Shown here: in pieces, positions 35,834 to 47,614 of the stretch
Layout of the letters: the number at the start of each line of letters is the position of its first letter
How positions within the stretch are numbered: the stretch's first letter is position 1
Assembly (NCBI RefSeq): GCF_051020975.1
Contig: NC_135043.1
Coordinates: 10,788,001 to 10,852,000, forward strand
Direction of reading: 5' to 3'
Source: Osmia lignaria lignaria
Lineage: Eukaryota; Arthropoda; Insecta; Hymenoptera; Megachilidae
Length of the DNA: 64,000 nt
Made by a program: the position numbers and the translations under genes
The notes under the pieces: model-generated
Seen by the model: the letters and a program-made list of their open reading frames with translations, nothing else
What the model was told of the DNA's origin: nothing
Databases searched by the model: none

Positions 35834-37109
35834 AATTGTAAATATATAATTTTTATCGATGCCAGAGATTATATAAATAAAACTCTACTTTTAATAAATT
35901 ACAAACCAATGAACTTTAATTGTAATTTATTTAATACGATTAGATTTATATACTATTCGTATACTATTAATGAAAACGTTTCTCTACATTTTCTCTAAAC
36001 AAAAACTTTTTGACGTTCCCATCGTAATGGCGGACAAACCGGTAACCACGTGGGTTTGCGCTGCATGCTGGGTATTTAATTTTAAAGTTTTATAGCATTT
36101 GTTTCAACGTTATTTTGACACTTTTATATTGGAAAACAAAATATTTTTCATCGGAATAATTAAAACAAGGTTGCTAGATATTAATTTAATGAATATATAT
36201 GACTTATATGTATAGACTTTACCACTTTGTACCGTTTAAATTGTACATACATCATTTTTATCGCAATGTTCTATTGTTCTTGAATGTGTTAATAAAGTAT
36301 ATTTTAATTAGTATGAAAAATAATTCCATTATTTAATCTTATTTTATTTGTTACTGCCAATACATTTTATACACGTTTAAATAAGAATAGAATAATTGAT
36401 TTTATAATTTGAAAAAAAGATTAATTCATATTTCGTTGTACGTGCAATTATGCTGAATATCTTAAAGTAAGTTGTACTTGTTTTATAGATATTTCATTTG
36501 TTCAATTAAATATAATAATAATTAAATCCATCGGTAGGAGTCTGAGCACGAATAAACACAAATAAATACAGCTCGCGAAATTATCGCCGTCGCGTCGCGT
36601 CGTTCAATACAACAACGCGTGCGCTGTTCTCTTCCATACAACTCAATAGACACCCTCCTGATAATACTTCCACAGGGACGTCTTGCTTAACGGTGAGAGT
36701 CTATTTTTTTTTACTGTTATTATTGAGTGATATGTGTTTATAAATACGTAATGTGATGTAAATCATCATTTTTTAAATTCATTAATTCATTAAAACTCAT
36801 TAAATATATATAGATAGTACGAAGTAAAATATTAAATCTCAAAGTGTCTTTTAAAGAAAGAAACCAAAGGTATACGTACATACATATGTACGTGGTATAA
36901 TAATTGCTTAGGTACTAAATTTATATTCGGGTGTAATGTACTGATAATGCTATAAATAATTTATTTCGTGTTAACATATTTAAAAAATATATTTTAAATA
37001 AATTATGTCCTACTTGTTTGGAAATTATCTTAAAATTTTATGGACAAATACATTAACTTAAATAAGGTATGAGATTATACATTATTTATTTATTTTACTT
37101 TAATTGTAG
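35834..37109. promoter_or_regulatory. Divergent promoter region, NPRL3 and the 37110 gene
   Basis: The genes diverge. TCGTAATGGCGGAC (about 36023-36036) is a YY1-like site close to the NPRL3 side. A CpG-rich patch at 36580-36700 (GTCGCGTCGCGTCG), followed by a donor-like GGTGAGAG (about 36690), looks like a non-coding first exon for the plus-strand gene, whose first coding exon follows an acceptor TTGTAG at 37109. The AT-rich stretch between shows nothing else. Confidence 0.45.
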
Positions 37110-38195
37110 ATGAAGGATTTAGATTTAATAATGAACAATTCTGACTGTGCATCGTGTACCTTGGAACCACCGCCTGACATTCTCCACATACCACCGCCAC
37201 CGTTTCCAACTGTTCTTCAACAGGGTTCCGATTTCTACTTACATGCAGATTTGTTATCATTTCTACCACATCTTAATAACAGCCCATGCAAACACTTCTG
37301 CGATCGGCGTTCCGAAGGGGTGCAATACATAGAAATGCCTCAACAAGGTTTCTTCTAATTCAATTAATTATGTTATATCAATCTCTACGCATTAATTAGA
37401 CTATTAAAAAATATTACGTTTAACTTTAGGATGAAATGTTACATATTATGTTTCAAGTATTTTGTAGTTACAAAACAAAAGCGCAATATGCGATTTGTAT
37501 TTTTTCGTTAGTAGCATATTAAATTTCTTGCTTCTAACTAATTGTAAGAGATTATACATAATTAAATTCTCTAATTTTAGGTACGGTGTTCGATGACACG
37601 TGGTTATTGGTTTTAATATCATCTTGTGTCGGTGTAATTTTTATCGGCATAATATTAGCAACGTTTCTCTTGAAATGCAAATTGTAAGTATAAAAAGATG
37701 TAGGAATATAAAAATCAAAGGCTTCTTGTGTCCAAGTTTAGTCACGCATTCGCGCTCACTTATTGATCGACATTGCGCGCGATATTTTAAAAATCTCTCC
37801 CGAGTGAAATACAGAAGCCTCGCAATTCCTGAGAGTTGCGTTTTCTAAATAAAATATAAATGATGTAATTGATAAAATGTACAAATAGTTCTCTAACATT
37901 GAAAGAAAAATTATTTTGTAGTAATAGAAGCGGTAAAAGCAGCGTGATTTCCATACCAAACGTAACATCCGGCATACAAACAAAAATGGGAAGAATTCAA
38001 AATGAAGCCGTACTTTATCCTTGCACGACCGATGCCATGCAAGATAGTCGTGTTATGTGGGCTACACTTACACCACGGGGTACTACAAGACACTATTTAG
38101 AGGAACATACATATGAAACAATTGGCGGCGGACAATTCCATAAACGTGCCTGTTCAACCACACCAACTGAACATGTAAAACTCAAGGCAATTTAA
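37110..38195 (+). CDS. Same membrane protein, short isoform
   Basis: If the donor after 38174 (CAT|GTAAAA, weak) is not used, the third exon reads on for six codons (VKLKAI) to TAA 38193-38195, giving 204 aa. This form would lack the Tyr-containing distal tail coded by exons 38601-38754 and 38909-39093. An AATAAA near 38378 (GATAATAAAAGG) could terminate it. Confidence 0.55.
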
Positions 38196-39093
38196 TGATA
38201 TTATGGTTATGCATTTAATAATTCCTTAACTAAGCTGTTCTCAACTTTGTCGTAAATGCGTACCGTCAGGAATATCATTAACGATAAATGTACTACATAT
38301 CGCTTGTTGAGAACAGCTGTTTTAATTTATTAACAATGTACACAATTTTACTATTATTTAATTTAAAGATCGATAATAAAAGGAGTTAACAGGATTCGTT
38401 AACTCTTTCATTTTTGCAATCATTTGTGAATTATTCTGTGTTTCCTGAAATTAAAAGAAAAAGAAACAATAAAGGTGAATAAAAATTTTAAGAAAAACAA
38501 ACCAACTGTACAAACAATTGATGTACATATTTTTTTACAATTGCACATTTAAAATATGCAACAATTTTAAATATTTGAAAATAGGTTGTTGATTTTCCAG
38601 ACTTACGCAGATCCGCCGGTTGCTATGCCAATTCAGAATCAGCTGAAGGACGACAAAGCATTTGATAACACTGCGTTTGTAGATTACGAAGAACCTTCCT
38701 TAATAAAAAATGATTACTGTCAGCTTAATGATACTTTGGATCCAAATGAACTAGGTAATATATGTATTATTACTTATTATTGTTTTAATTAATGTACTAC
38801 GCATACCTTGCTCGAAATCTCCCGGTCTGATCCATTCCACTTACGACCAATCAGACTCTCGCGTTTCTTCCAGAGATTTATTTGAATTTAATGTTACTTT
38901 AATTACAGGCATGCAGAAAGGAACATCGCGTCCCCGTGTCAGTTCACCAACGAGAATTGAACATCCAAATTTACCACCACTTAATCTTTACCCTCATAAA
39001 CATTCTTTCCGCAAAAATTCTGCTATACCACAAGCTTCGGATACACTAATTAGAAATAGTATTACATCATCTACGTACATTCCTACTATATGA
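37110..39093 (+). CDS. Single-pass membrane protein, long isoform
   Basis: Five coding exons, 37110-37347, 37581-37683, 37922-38174, 38601-38754 and 38909-39093, join cleanly for 310 aa. Residues 1-85 form a short Cys/Pro-rich segment (CASCTLEPPPDILHIPPPPF; one more Cys pair near CKHFC). One membrane helix follows (WLLVLISSCVGVIFIGIILA, about residues 87-110), then KCKFNRSGK, whose positive charges place the C-terminus in the cytosol. There is no cleavable signal peptide, so a signal-anchor is likely. The ~200-residue tail is Pro/Thr/Ser-rich with several Tyr (HTYETIGGG, VDYEEPS, NDYCQL), suggestive of adaptor or trafficking motifs. I do not recognise the family. Confidence 0.75.
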
Positions 39094-40317
39094 ATTTCAT
39101 CAATTTGAGTATTTCATCATACTTAAACGCTTATAGCATAAGTAACGTAACAGTAAGTTTTATATGCATTACCTACTACGTATTTACTTATTCTAAACGA
39201 TTTATAAGTTAAATAAAACAAGTTAATTACATACTTTTTTTTTTTACTCATAAACTATAAATATAATAATGTGATTACTGTTATCCAAACAATATGATAT
39301 ACACGTGTAAAATGATAAAATATGTGTATAAAATGAATATTATAAAAAATGATAAAGCTGTTGTATTTTGACAAATCATTTATCTACGTTAAATTATAAT
39401 TTTATTTATGTTATAATTAATTTTGTATTCCATATTATGTAGAAACAATTACTTGTCATACATAACAATGTTTTAGTAATACAAAATTTGCAATGTTTAC
39501 AAATAAAATTTGAAGCGTTTAAAATTGAAAAATTATTGAATGTATTAAAGTTATATTTCATTTGTATATAATTTACAAGCAAACCCTTACAGAACGTTTC
39601 AACACGTTCACTATTTATATTGTACATGTTATAATAAATGTACGTACATACATATGTATACATATATAGTTTCAAATCCCTTTCAAAATACCAACAGATA
39701 ATTTGTCAACTAACTTTTTCCAAATATCACATTTCTTAATTCTACTCGTTTGTATGAAAATTTCTATAAAATGTGATTTTGCAATGACAAACATCTACAT
39801 TTATTAGATAACATGTACTTATCATGAAACATATATACCGCAGTTCACCAGAGTCCATAACTGCGAAAAGACCAGTTTTCGTTCTTCGCGCATCTCCAGT
39901 ACGCATCTTCGCCCTGATTGGCGATACTCTCAAACGAAGTGGAAAGCGATTAGCAGAGAGCTCGCTGCGTTCCCCCACCATCTTCCAACCTGCGCGTTGC
40001 AGTTATGGACTCTGGTGAACTGCGGTATAGATATATTTATTTGTATAGCTAAATATACTTAATTAACTTAATAAAATATTCGTTCATTTGAAGTATTTAA
40101 ACGAAATTAATATAGTAGACTTTATTCGTTACTAATTGTTCTTTTCAGATGGTTTTGTATGAAAAAAGTAAATAAAAAATATATTTGTTTTTAAGACAAA
40201 GTGCGTTTTGAAAAATGTTTCTCTTTCTCTTCTTAACAAGTTAGTGCTGGTTAGAGTAGGTAAGCATAGAGCATCGTTTTATCATGCACCTATAATATAA
40301 TTTTTATGTTTATGTTA
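39094..40317. other. Convergent 3' region with an inserted foldback element
   Basis: AT-rich 3' sequence of the membrane protein gene and of CHMP1B. No coding sign. It contains the 196-bp foldback element listed separately. Confidence 0.5.
39834..40029. mobile_element. Foldback/MITE-like element with perfect 31-bp terminal inverted repeats
   Basis: Left arm 39834-39864 starts TATACCGCAGTTCACCAGAG. Right arm 39999-40029 is its exact reverse complement over 31 bp. The GC-rich 134-bp interior differs from the AT-rich surroundings. The outermost TA on each side could be a TA target duplication as in Tc1/mariner-type elements. No transposase is coded. Perfect arms suggest recent insertion or conversion. 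Confidence 0.8.
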
Positions 40318-41370
40318 CTATTCGCGAAGTCTTGCTAATCGTTGTGTAAGCTCATCCTGTTCTTGACTAACAGTAGATGAACCTATAGTGCTTAATTGTC
40401 CAGATGGTAATTCCATATTCAATTCTAGACTGTAAGTAATTATAAGAAAAAAAATTTATTATTGATATTATCTTATGTATTAAATTTAAATTCATTACTA
40501 TGGTAGTTTCATGTATGGTAATTACATAATTTCATTATTGCAACTGTTATAGAAGAATTCTAAGGCAAATACTTACCCAGCTTCATCTGCAACTTGTTGT
40601 AATAAATTATCAACATCGTTCTGTGGGACATTTGTAGTTGTAGTTTGAGACATAGCATTTTCCATGTATGAACTCTGTACATCTAGGTCTTCAAATTGGC
40701 TTTCAAACTTATCCATTAAACCTGAGATTAAAGTTACAATACATTAACACAGATAGATTTATGTAAATGCTATAATGACAAACTTAACAAGCGTATATTA
40801 TTTTATATATTGATAATAATGTATTTAAAATATTGACTTGGTTTCTATTACCAGAAATTTTTTCTAAATTCATGGATTTCATTGCTGCATCCATAGCTTT
40901 TACTACTCCGGCCATTGACTGGGTAACTTTACGTGTAGTTAAAGCTGTCTGTACCCTGCTAGCTACAGCATCAACTCTTGCACTCATACGCAAGTAGTTC
41001 AGTGCTTGATTTTTTTGACGAATAGCATTTTCTGCATGGATACGAGCACCTTCCATATTACCTTTCTGAATTGCTTTCTTTACTTTAGCCTTTTCAACCT
41101 TTTCTTCTTTTTCACATTTTTTCGAATTTCTTTCCAACTCCTTCACAGCAAACTTAAGATTAAATAAATTTTCTAAAAGCTCATTTAAGAAAATATTCTC
41201 TCCTTTATTTGTTCAAAAGTAATAGTAAAATACTTTGATTTTTCAAAATGAGTAATGACATTTGATTACATCTCATATCAAATGATTCATGTTATATTTT
41301 AAGCTACACAGATAAGTAAAATATGATACATTTTTATAAAAAGGATACTTTCCATCTGAGAGACGGACAT
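40318..41370 (-). CDS. CHMP1B: CHMP1B, ESCRT-III subunit
   Basis: Four exons, 41370-41349, 41172-40852, 40721-40577 and 40429-40318, give 199 aa, the usual CHMP1B length. The 22-nt first exon codes MSVSQME plus one base; joining it yields MEKNLFNLKFAVKEL, the conserved start. The basic helical half contains KKAIQKGNMEGARIHAENAI and RMSARVDAVASRVQTAL. The acidic half contains LMDKFESQFEDLDVQ. The C-terminal DELTQRLARLRE is the MIM1 motif that binds MIT domains (VPS4, spastin, IST1 partners). It acts in membrane scission at endosomes, the midbody and the nuclear envelope. Confidence 0.95.
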
Positions 41371-42826
41371 AATTGACTGTTCGGCCCCCGTTGTGATGAA
41401 ATTTAATAATAATAATAATACTGTTAAATAACAGAACCGATTTTCTTCGTTTACGAGAAAACTGACTCGTGTTAAATATTACAGTTTGATCAAATTGACT
41501 GTCGTTCAAGTTTCGGTCCAACTGGCATAATAATCACTTTCAACACAAATCTTTAACTAAATACGATTACTATTTCTGAAAATTTTAATACAATTCAAAC
41601 AGTGACTACAGATCCAACAAGACTGGACATACCTTTATTACCAGAGTCATGATTTTTTAGGGTCTCGGACATCCCAGGGTAAGATTAAGTCTGCATTATC
41701 GACAAGAGGTCTGCATATAGAGGACACAGTCGATACGATAGTCGTACCCATTTTACCAGTTCCTCTCTTATCATACCTCGCCGGGGCATGCATGATGCAA
41801 TTACTTTATCGGCTATAGAAATACGTTCCTAATAATGTATTACTTTAATAATTATAGCCAGTTTTAAGAAGAAATTGTCAATGAACGCTGCTTAAGAAAA
41901 AATAGATAAAATATTTTGATTACCCTGTTTACTGTAAAATAAATATATTTTCAGTATTTGGTAAAACATTCAATCTGTTAAACAATTAATTTCTTATATG
42001 CAAAGTAAAACGCTGTGAGACTAATAATGCACTGCATAGCAAATAATTAAAGTAATATTAAATAAATGGACAGATGGCTAATATTATAATTTTTTGGATG
42101 GATTTCAAAACCAAGTAATATATGTATAATTAATATAATAATTTATGTCGAAATAAATAATAACAGCTTATGAATCAAAATATCAGCAATTAGCAATTGC
42201 TGTTTAAATGTTGATTAAATAATTAATAATTAATTCAGCTCTTTGTTACAGCATCAAAGAATATTATAAAAATACTGTGATTTTGTCATGATAAATAAAT
42301 AGATGTATGGTTGCATTTTTGAATTTTATACATAAGGAATTATGATACCATTAAATGTAAAGACACAGTAAAGTTTTTTTTTCTTCGCAACCTTCTTTCA
42401 TATAGAAGCAAAAGGAATAAATACTATTTAGAATTTAATAATATTGTCAAATGAATAAAGTCGCTGAAGCACTGAGAATAAAAAACTAACTTGAATAATT
42501 ATTTAATTATTAATTATTTATTTATGATATTAACTAATTATGTACCTAATTGACTACATATCTATGCTAAATTCGTCGAGTAATTAATTATACTGATTAC
42601 TTAATAAGTTAATTTTTGAAAACTGGTAAATCGATCAATTAAAAAAATTTATTAACTTAATCGTTTAACTAATTTAAAACAGATATTATTGTTAGAGTAG
42701 TTAGAGAATTACTTTATCTATCAACTGTCATATAATGGCGAATAAATGTTTCATAAACTCAAAATGTCGAATAAATGAATTCTAAGTTTCAGCGACCAAT
42801 ATTATTAATGAACGTTCGTTATCATA
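41371..42826. other. CHMP1B upstream region and PPP1R2 3' flank
   Basis: A GC-richer patch (41598-41830) includes dispersed repeat copy B and could hold the CHMP1B promoter. The rest, 41840-42826, is very AT-rich with no coding sign and should include the PPP1R2 3' UTR. Confidence 0.5.
41600..41658 (+). repeat. Dispersed repeat copy B (also at 31748)
   Basis: Shares CAGTGACTACAGATCCAACA and the following bases with 31748-31808, same orientation, 230 bp upstream of the CHMP1B start codon. Confidence 0.7.
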
Positions 42827-44985
42827 TCATTTTTGTTCTGTTGTATCACAGGATGGCATGCATTTGAATCTAACATCAAAATTGATTTGTTCTTCTGAAG
42901 GAAAAGAACCACCGTCTTCTTTTTCTACATCTTCTTCATTATCTTCATTTTGTTCAAGGTCCTCATCCTCATCTTCTTCATCTTGTTCAAGTAATTGTTT
43001 TCGAGCCATCTGAACAACCTGCCATTCTCGATAATGACTCTTTCTTTTTGCTTCGAATGCTTTTCGTTTTTCTAAAATTTCGTAAATTAATTGAAATTAC
43101 CTTTGTTATTTAGTATTATAATAATTGAATAATTAATTTTTTCTTTTTTGTAGATGATTTATTTTTTGCGTATTTTGTTTTTAATATCTTTGAATCTTTC
43201 ATAATAATAATAATAATATTAATAATAGTAATAATAATAATAATGATAGTAGTAGTAGTAGTACTAGTAGTAGTATTCTTTATACTAAAAATTTACCAGC
43301 CTATTATAGATATTGTTTTATTTTAAAATATAAGTATTGTAATAAGTTATATACATATATCCAAATTGTTATAAGTATGACTAAATTTGAATGACATTTC
43401 ATTAATATAAAACTTAAGGTTAAACATTATAACTAATTCCCTACCTCTTTCCTCAGGTGTTTCTTTTTCTTCTTCATCTTCGCTTGATTCTTCAAATATT
43501 TTTGGTTTACTACCTCCTGCCAATCTGTAAAAGTTAAAAGATAAATTATTAGAAATTTATTTTATAACAACTTCAATTATAAAATCAAATGTAATATGTG
43601 CGTAATTTAATAATTTTATTAAAATAACAGCTCTCTTGTTTTGTTTAAAAATTTCTAAAGATCATATATTATCTTTATACATATATATATATATTGTGCA
43701 GTAATTTTCACAATTTTTAACAATATAATAACTTGTTTTATAATTCTTTTTAATAATAAAATAATAAATTTATAATAAATCTATTTTTGGAATTTGTGTA
43801 TGAGAAATTTATCAACAATTGTGCCAAAATACTGAATATAATTCTATTTTTCATAAATACACGTGTACATACATGTACATGTGTTATTGCTTCTTCAACA
43901 TTGTAAAATACTAATGTAATGCTGTAAGCTTTAATCAAAGCTACTCAACTATCTTTCTCTCTGTTCTTGTAATACATGCCAACTCCATTTAAGTGCTTAA
44001 ATAACACATAGTAGACATGAATATTTTTCTGAAATAGGTACAGATGTAAGAGTCTTTTGGAAGATGTGTAACATCTTAAATCAGCAAAGAAGCTATGATA
44101 GGATTAGTTAAGTAAACTACATTTTTTTGTATGACGTACAGTTATGAATTTTATTAGGTTGATGCAAAATAATTGTGATTTTTATTATATATTCGATACG
44201 TAAAAATCACAATTATCTTTACACCAACCGAATATTCCATTATTTATTGTAAAAATTGTATGCCTGATTGCTGTTTTTAATCTTATATGTCAATTTAAAA
44301 AAAAAAAAAAAAAAAAAAAAATAAGGCAGTGTGTCTTTTTGTATTCCACCTATTCTTTTATTAAATGAACTTATTATTACACGTATAAAGTTTTTACTGT
44401 TTTTACTTAATTTTTAACTTATCATCGTTTTACAGCGTTGATTCAACTTTATAGATTAGATTTGTACCCTGAGGCTGAAAATACATAAAACGCTTAAATA
44501 CAGGTGCATTCAATTTTGACAATTAATAACGTTTAAAAAATTATAACTATAAGTCATATGACTCTCAACTTCAGGATGTTACATACCTTCTGAAACCGTT
44601 TGTATATTTCTTGGTGTATATATTTCATAAAAATTATTTGAGTATAACATTTGTACATAATATGAACCATTTCAAAAATTGGTCCATTTACTTTGAACTT
44701 GAAAACTAAATAATATTGTGCAGAGGAACTCGAGTAGTTTTCCACACAAGTAGTTCTTTGTATGCAGAATTACTGAAAACAATAAAGGTATGTGACTCTA
44801 GGAAGCAAAAGTAGCAAATGTACATTTCAAACAAACTCTAAAACTTACCAATGAAGATTTATTCCAATAAATAAAATAAATCAACATAAAATATCTACAT
44901 ACATTTGTACACATTTATTATATTGTTAACATTCAATTCCAACATCAACACTTCAGCATTATGTATGTAACAATGTTAGAACCTA

Positions 44986-45038
<53 letters not shown>

Positions 45039-46272
45039 TGATGATGATAATGATGCTGCTTCTTAGTAGTAAATAATTGTATAATTTAAATTTGATAGCT
45101 GCCATTTAAGCGAATCCTGGTATAAAATTCTAAACAAATAGTATAAATTAGAGTAACTGAAGAATTTAAGAGAAATAAAAAATAGCATGTGTACTATAGT
45201 TTTTTAGCATTGCCTCAGAAATTTAGCTATACTACATTAAAACTGATACTTTAAACCCAATGTTTGGGCACTGCATGAGCAAAATAAATGTTGATTTATT
45301 TCTTAACTTGGACATATGTATACTATTATATTACTGCACCATAAAATACATTGTAAGTTCTTAAAATCTATTATAACAATAATTATATTAATTTAATGAT
45401 ATAATATGAAGTATGTATGTTTATCTTTTATATTACTCAGTTTTAACTATTAAGATGTTACAATCATTATAAGGCTTAAGGTAATACAGTTTAATTACTA
45501 AATTCATTGCAAAATTATATTTCATGTAACTACATATATAATTTCTTGTTTAACTGTTTAACAATGCATCTTTTAAGTGTACTACAATTTTTTGTTTTAA
45601 ATTTACTTATAAAAGAAATTTGTAACAGAGAATAAAATGTGTACGTTTAATGGAATTAACCTACACACTTACTTAGCAGCAACAGCAGTAGAATCTAATT
45701 GATCAAATTCAAATTCATTGTGCAGGCCTTCATAGTTGTATGGGGTTTTTGGTTCATCAATCTTCATGTGACCATAATCTTTTTCCGCTGGATGCAATGT
45801 TGCTATTATGTTCATCTCATCCCATTTTGTTTCTTTACTTGGTCTATAATAACAATTATAATACATTACAAACTTTAATTCAATAATAATATATACTTAG
45901 TGTACTCTAAAAATGGTTTAATACTTATAATTTTTCTTTAAATTATAATTTCTATGCAAATAAACCGATATTAATTTGTGATTATACAATATAGTAAAGT
46001 AAAAATGACATTAAAAAATCAAAGAACAATGAGTTTATTTAACCTAACCTTCAAAAATCATTTTAAAACCTATCCTATTTAAGTGATAACTGATAACTAA
46101 AGATTACTCTTTATTATACAGCTTCTTAAAATGATGAAACTTAAACTACAATTTTGATATAAGATAATTTAATGAATTTTAATCATTTTTACCTAGGTAG
46201 ATCCGGATTATCGAAACTGCTAGATAATTTCAAAATTCCTTTAGTAGGTCGTTTCGAAAGATTTTCTGCCAT
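42827..46272 (-). CDS. PPP1R2: Protein phosphatase 1 inhibitor 2 (PPP1R2)
   Basis: Four exons, 46272-46193, 45843-45673, 43524-43445 and 43071-42827, give 191 aa. All known PP1-binding parts are present: KGILK (residues 11-15); KWDEMNIIATLHPAEKDYG (33-51) then IDEPKTPY with Thr60 at the GSK3-type site; and the helix TPEEREKRKAFEAKRKSHY, matching the C-terminal PP1 active-site helix. The tail is acidic (EDEDEDLEQNEDNEED). Inhibitor-2 binds PP1 catalytic subunit and tunes it in mitosis and signalling. The second intron is about 2.1 kb, unusually long for this block, and contains a mariner-like hairpin and several microsatellites. Confidence 0.93.
43201..43275 (+). repeat. AAT/AGT trinucleotide microsatellite
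   Basis: Imperfect (AAT)n passes into (AGT)n within a PPP1R2 intron. Confidence 0.9.
44152..44234. mobile_element. Mariner-like hairpin MITE
   Basis: The left end TTAGGTTGATGCAAAATAAT and the right end ending TTTACACCAACCGAA are near reverse complements over about 31 bp with an 18-bp loop, flanked by TA on both sides. TTAGGTTG with GCAAA is typical of the insect mariner terminal repeat. No internal coding sequence remains. It lies in PPP1R2 intron 2. Confidence 0.85.
44297..44321 (+). repeat. Poly(A) run, 25 bp
   Basis: Uninterrupted A tract 65 bp after the mariner-like hairpin. Confidence 0.9.
44987..45054 (+). repeat. (ATG)n trinucleotide microsatellite
   Basis: About 20 units with one insertion (GGATGATG) and decay at the right end, within PPP1R2 intron 2. 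Confidence 0.95.
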
Positions 46273-47614
46273 TTTGAAAAAACTTGATTTACAATTGATA
46301 ATTATAAACCATCACGAATTTATAAAGCCAATATTTCATTACAGTGTTCTGACTAAAATTAGAACAGGTTGATAATTATTTACAACTCTTGTCAATTTAC
46401 CACCATAAAATTTTAAGATTTAAACACAAAATAACCAGTTATAATTGGTGCCATGTTGCACAAAACCTTATACGGTGCAAGATATTTCAGATTTTACTTT
46501 GCAATACTTTGTCATTTTTACTGTAACGTTAAAATCGATTTCTTAATAATTACTGAAATATGGAGAACAGAAGAATTATATACGTAAATATTTTTTATCT
46601 AACAACTTGTCAAATGATCTTTTAAGAAATTAAGAATCATATGTAGGTACGCAACAGAAACTTTATGTATGTATACCAATATACAGACCAGATATTAGGA
46701 ATTTGATTTAGCGAGTAAAAGTAAGATTTTAATCCAATAAAACTAAATAGATTAAAAAATAAAAATAATATATATAAGTCTATATGTATACATTTGTTAG
46801 GTTTTGAATGGTATGCACAAATGTATGTGTGTATTTATGTACATATATATATACAGGATGTCTCAGAAGGAGGAATCCCTGGAGGGGAGGTTGTTGAGCT
46901 GATTCTGAACAACTTTTTCCTTTGCCGAAATATTGATTAAGGTTTCATTTTTAAGTTATTAACGAAAAACAGTGTCCAATTATAGCGCCCGTAGAACGCG
47001 GGCTGAACCGCGAGAGTATTGGTTACTGATTAATGAACAAGCGCGGCGGCAGCACGTCGGTACAATTTGCAGCTTCGTTTTTTGAGATGTAAGCCATTCA
47101 AAAATAGAATATCAACTTCCGATTACTGCCGACAACTACCTGCTCAGCTGTCAGCTGTTTAAAAGCGAAATACGCGCTTTGGAAGTTGATATTCCATTTT
47201 TCAATTCGAAAACGAAGCTTGTGATTGTTCATGGCCACGGTTCGAACGCACGCTTCATTTCGTCCCCCTTTTAGTCGCCTCTTATGACAGCCAGGCGTTA
47301 CCGTCACCGTATTCTAATCTCCGAACCACAGAGATAATATATTTGTGTATATTTATACAAATAAATATTTAAAGTTCCTCACAGGAAGAAATATGCTTGT
47401 TTCGTACATTTCAGTTAAAACGCTCTTCACCATCAATGTAATGTAATGCCCTTCTATCGCTTGCTTCTCGCTTCGTGACAATAATAAAAAGGCGGGAAAT
47501 CTTTGTCATAATATCGTCTTTCATAAACGTCAATATCTTTTATTGTACCAAGTATTGTAAATAAATAAGTACCATGTGTAATGTAAATATTTTATCATAA
47601 AACACTAAATAACT
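46273..47614. other. Divergent spacer between PPP1R2 and POLE2 with a decayed element
   Basis: Start codons of PPP1R2 (-) and POLE2 (+) are 1.34 kb apart. The middle is occupied by a repeat-derived block (46853-47333). Promoters probably lie next to each gene. A TATA-like ATAATAAAAAGGCGGG stands near 47481, about 130 bp before the POLE2 ATG. Confidence 0.5.
46853..47333. mobile_element. Decayed mobile-element block with foldback core and SINE-like box copy 2
   Basis: The left edge ACAGGATGTCTCAGAAGG resembles the TACAGGGTGTCCCA edge of many insect repeats. A GC-rich interior follows. Foldback arms lie at 47071-47120 and 47181-47220 (shared ATATCAACTTCC and GCTTCGTTTT). The block ends with a copy (47262-47333) of the box at 33297. 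No intact coding sequence is present. Confidence 0.6.

Noticed and set aside
36860..36900. Palindromic TACATACATATGTACGTG-type sequence
   Set aside because: TACATATGTA words are frequent throughout the AT-rich half and carry no specific signal here.
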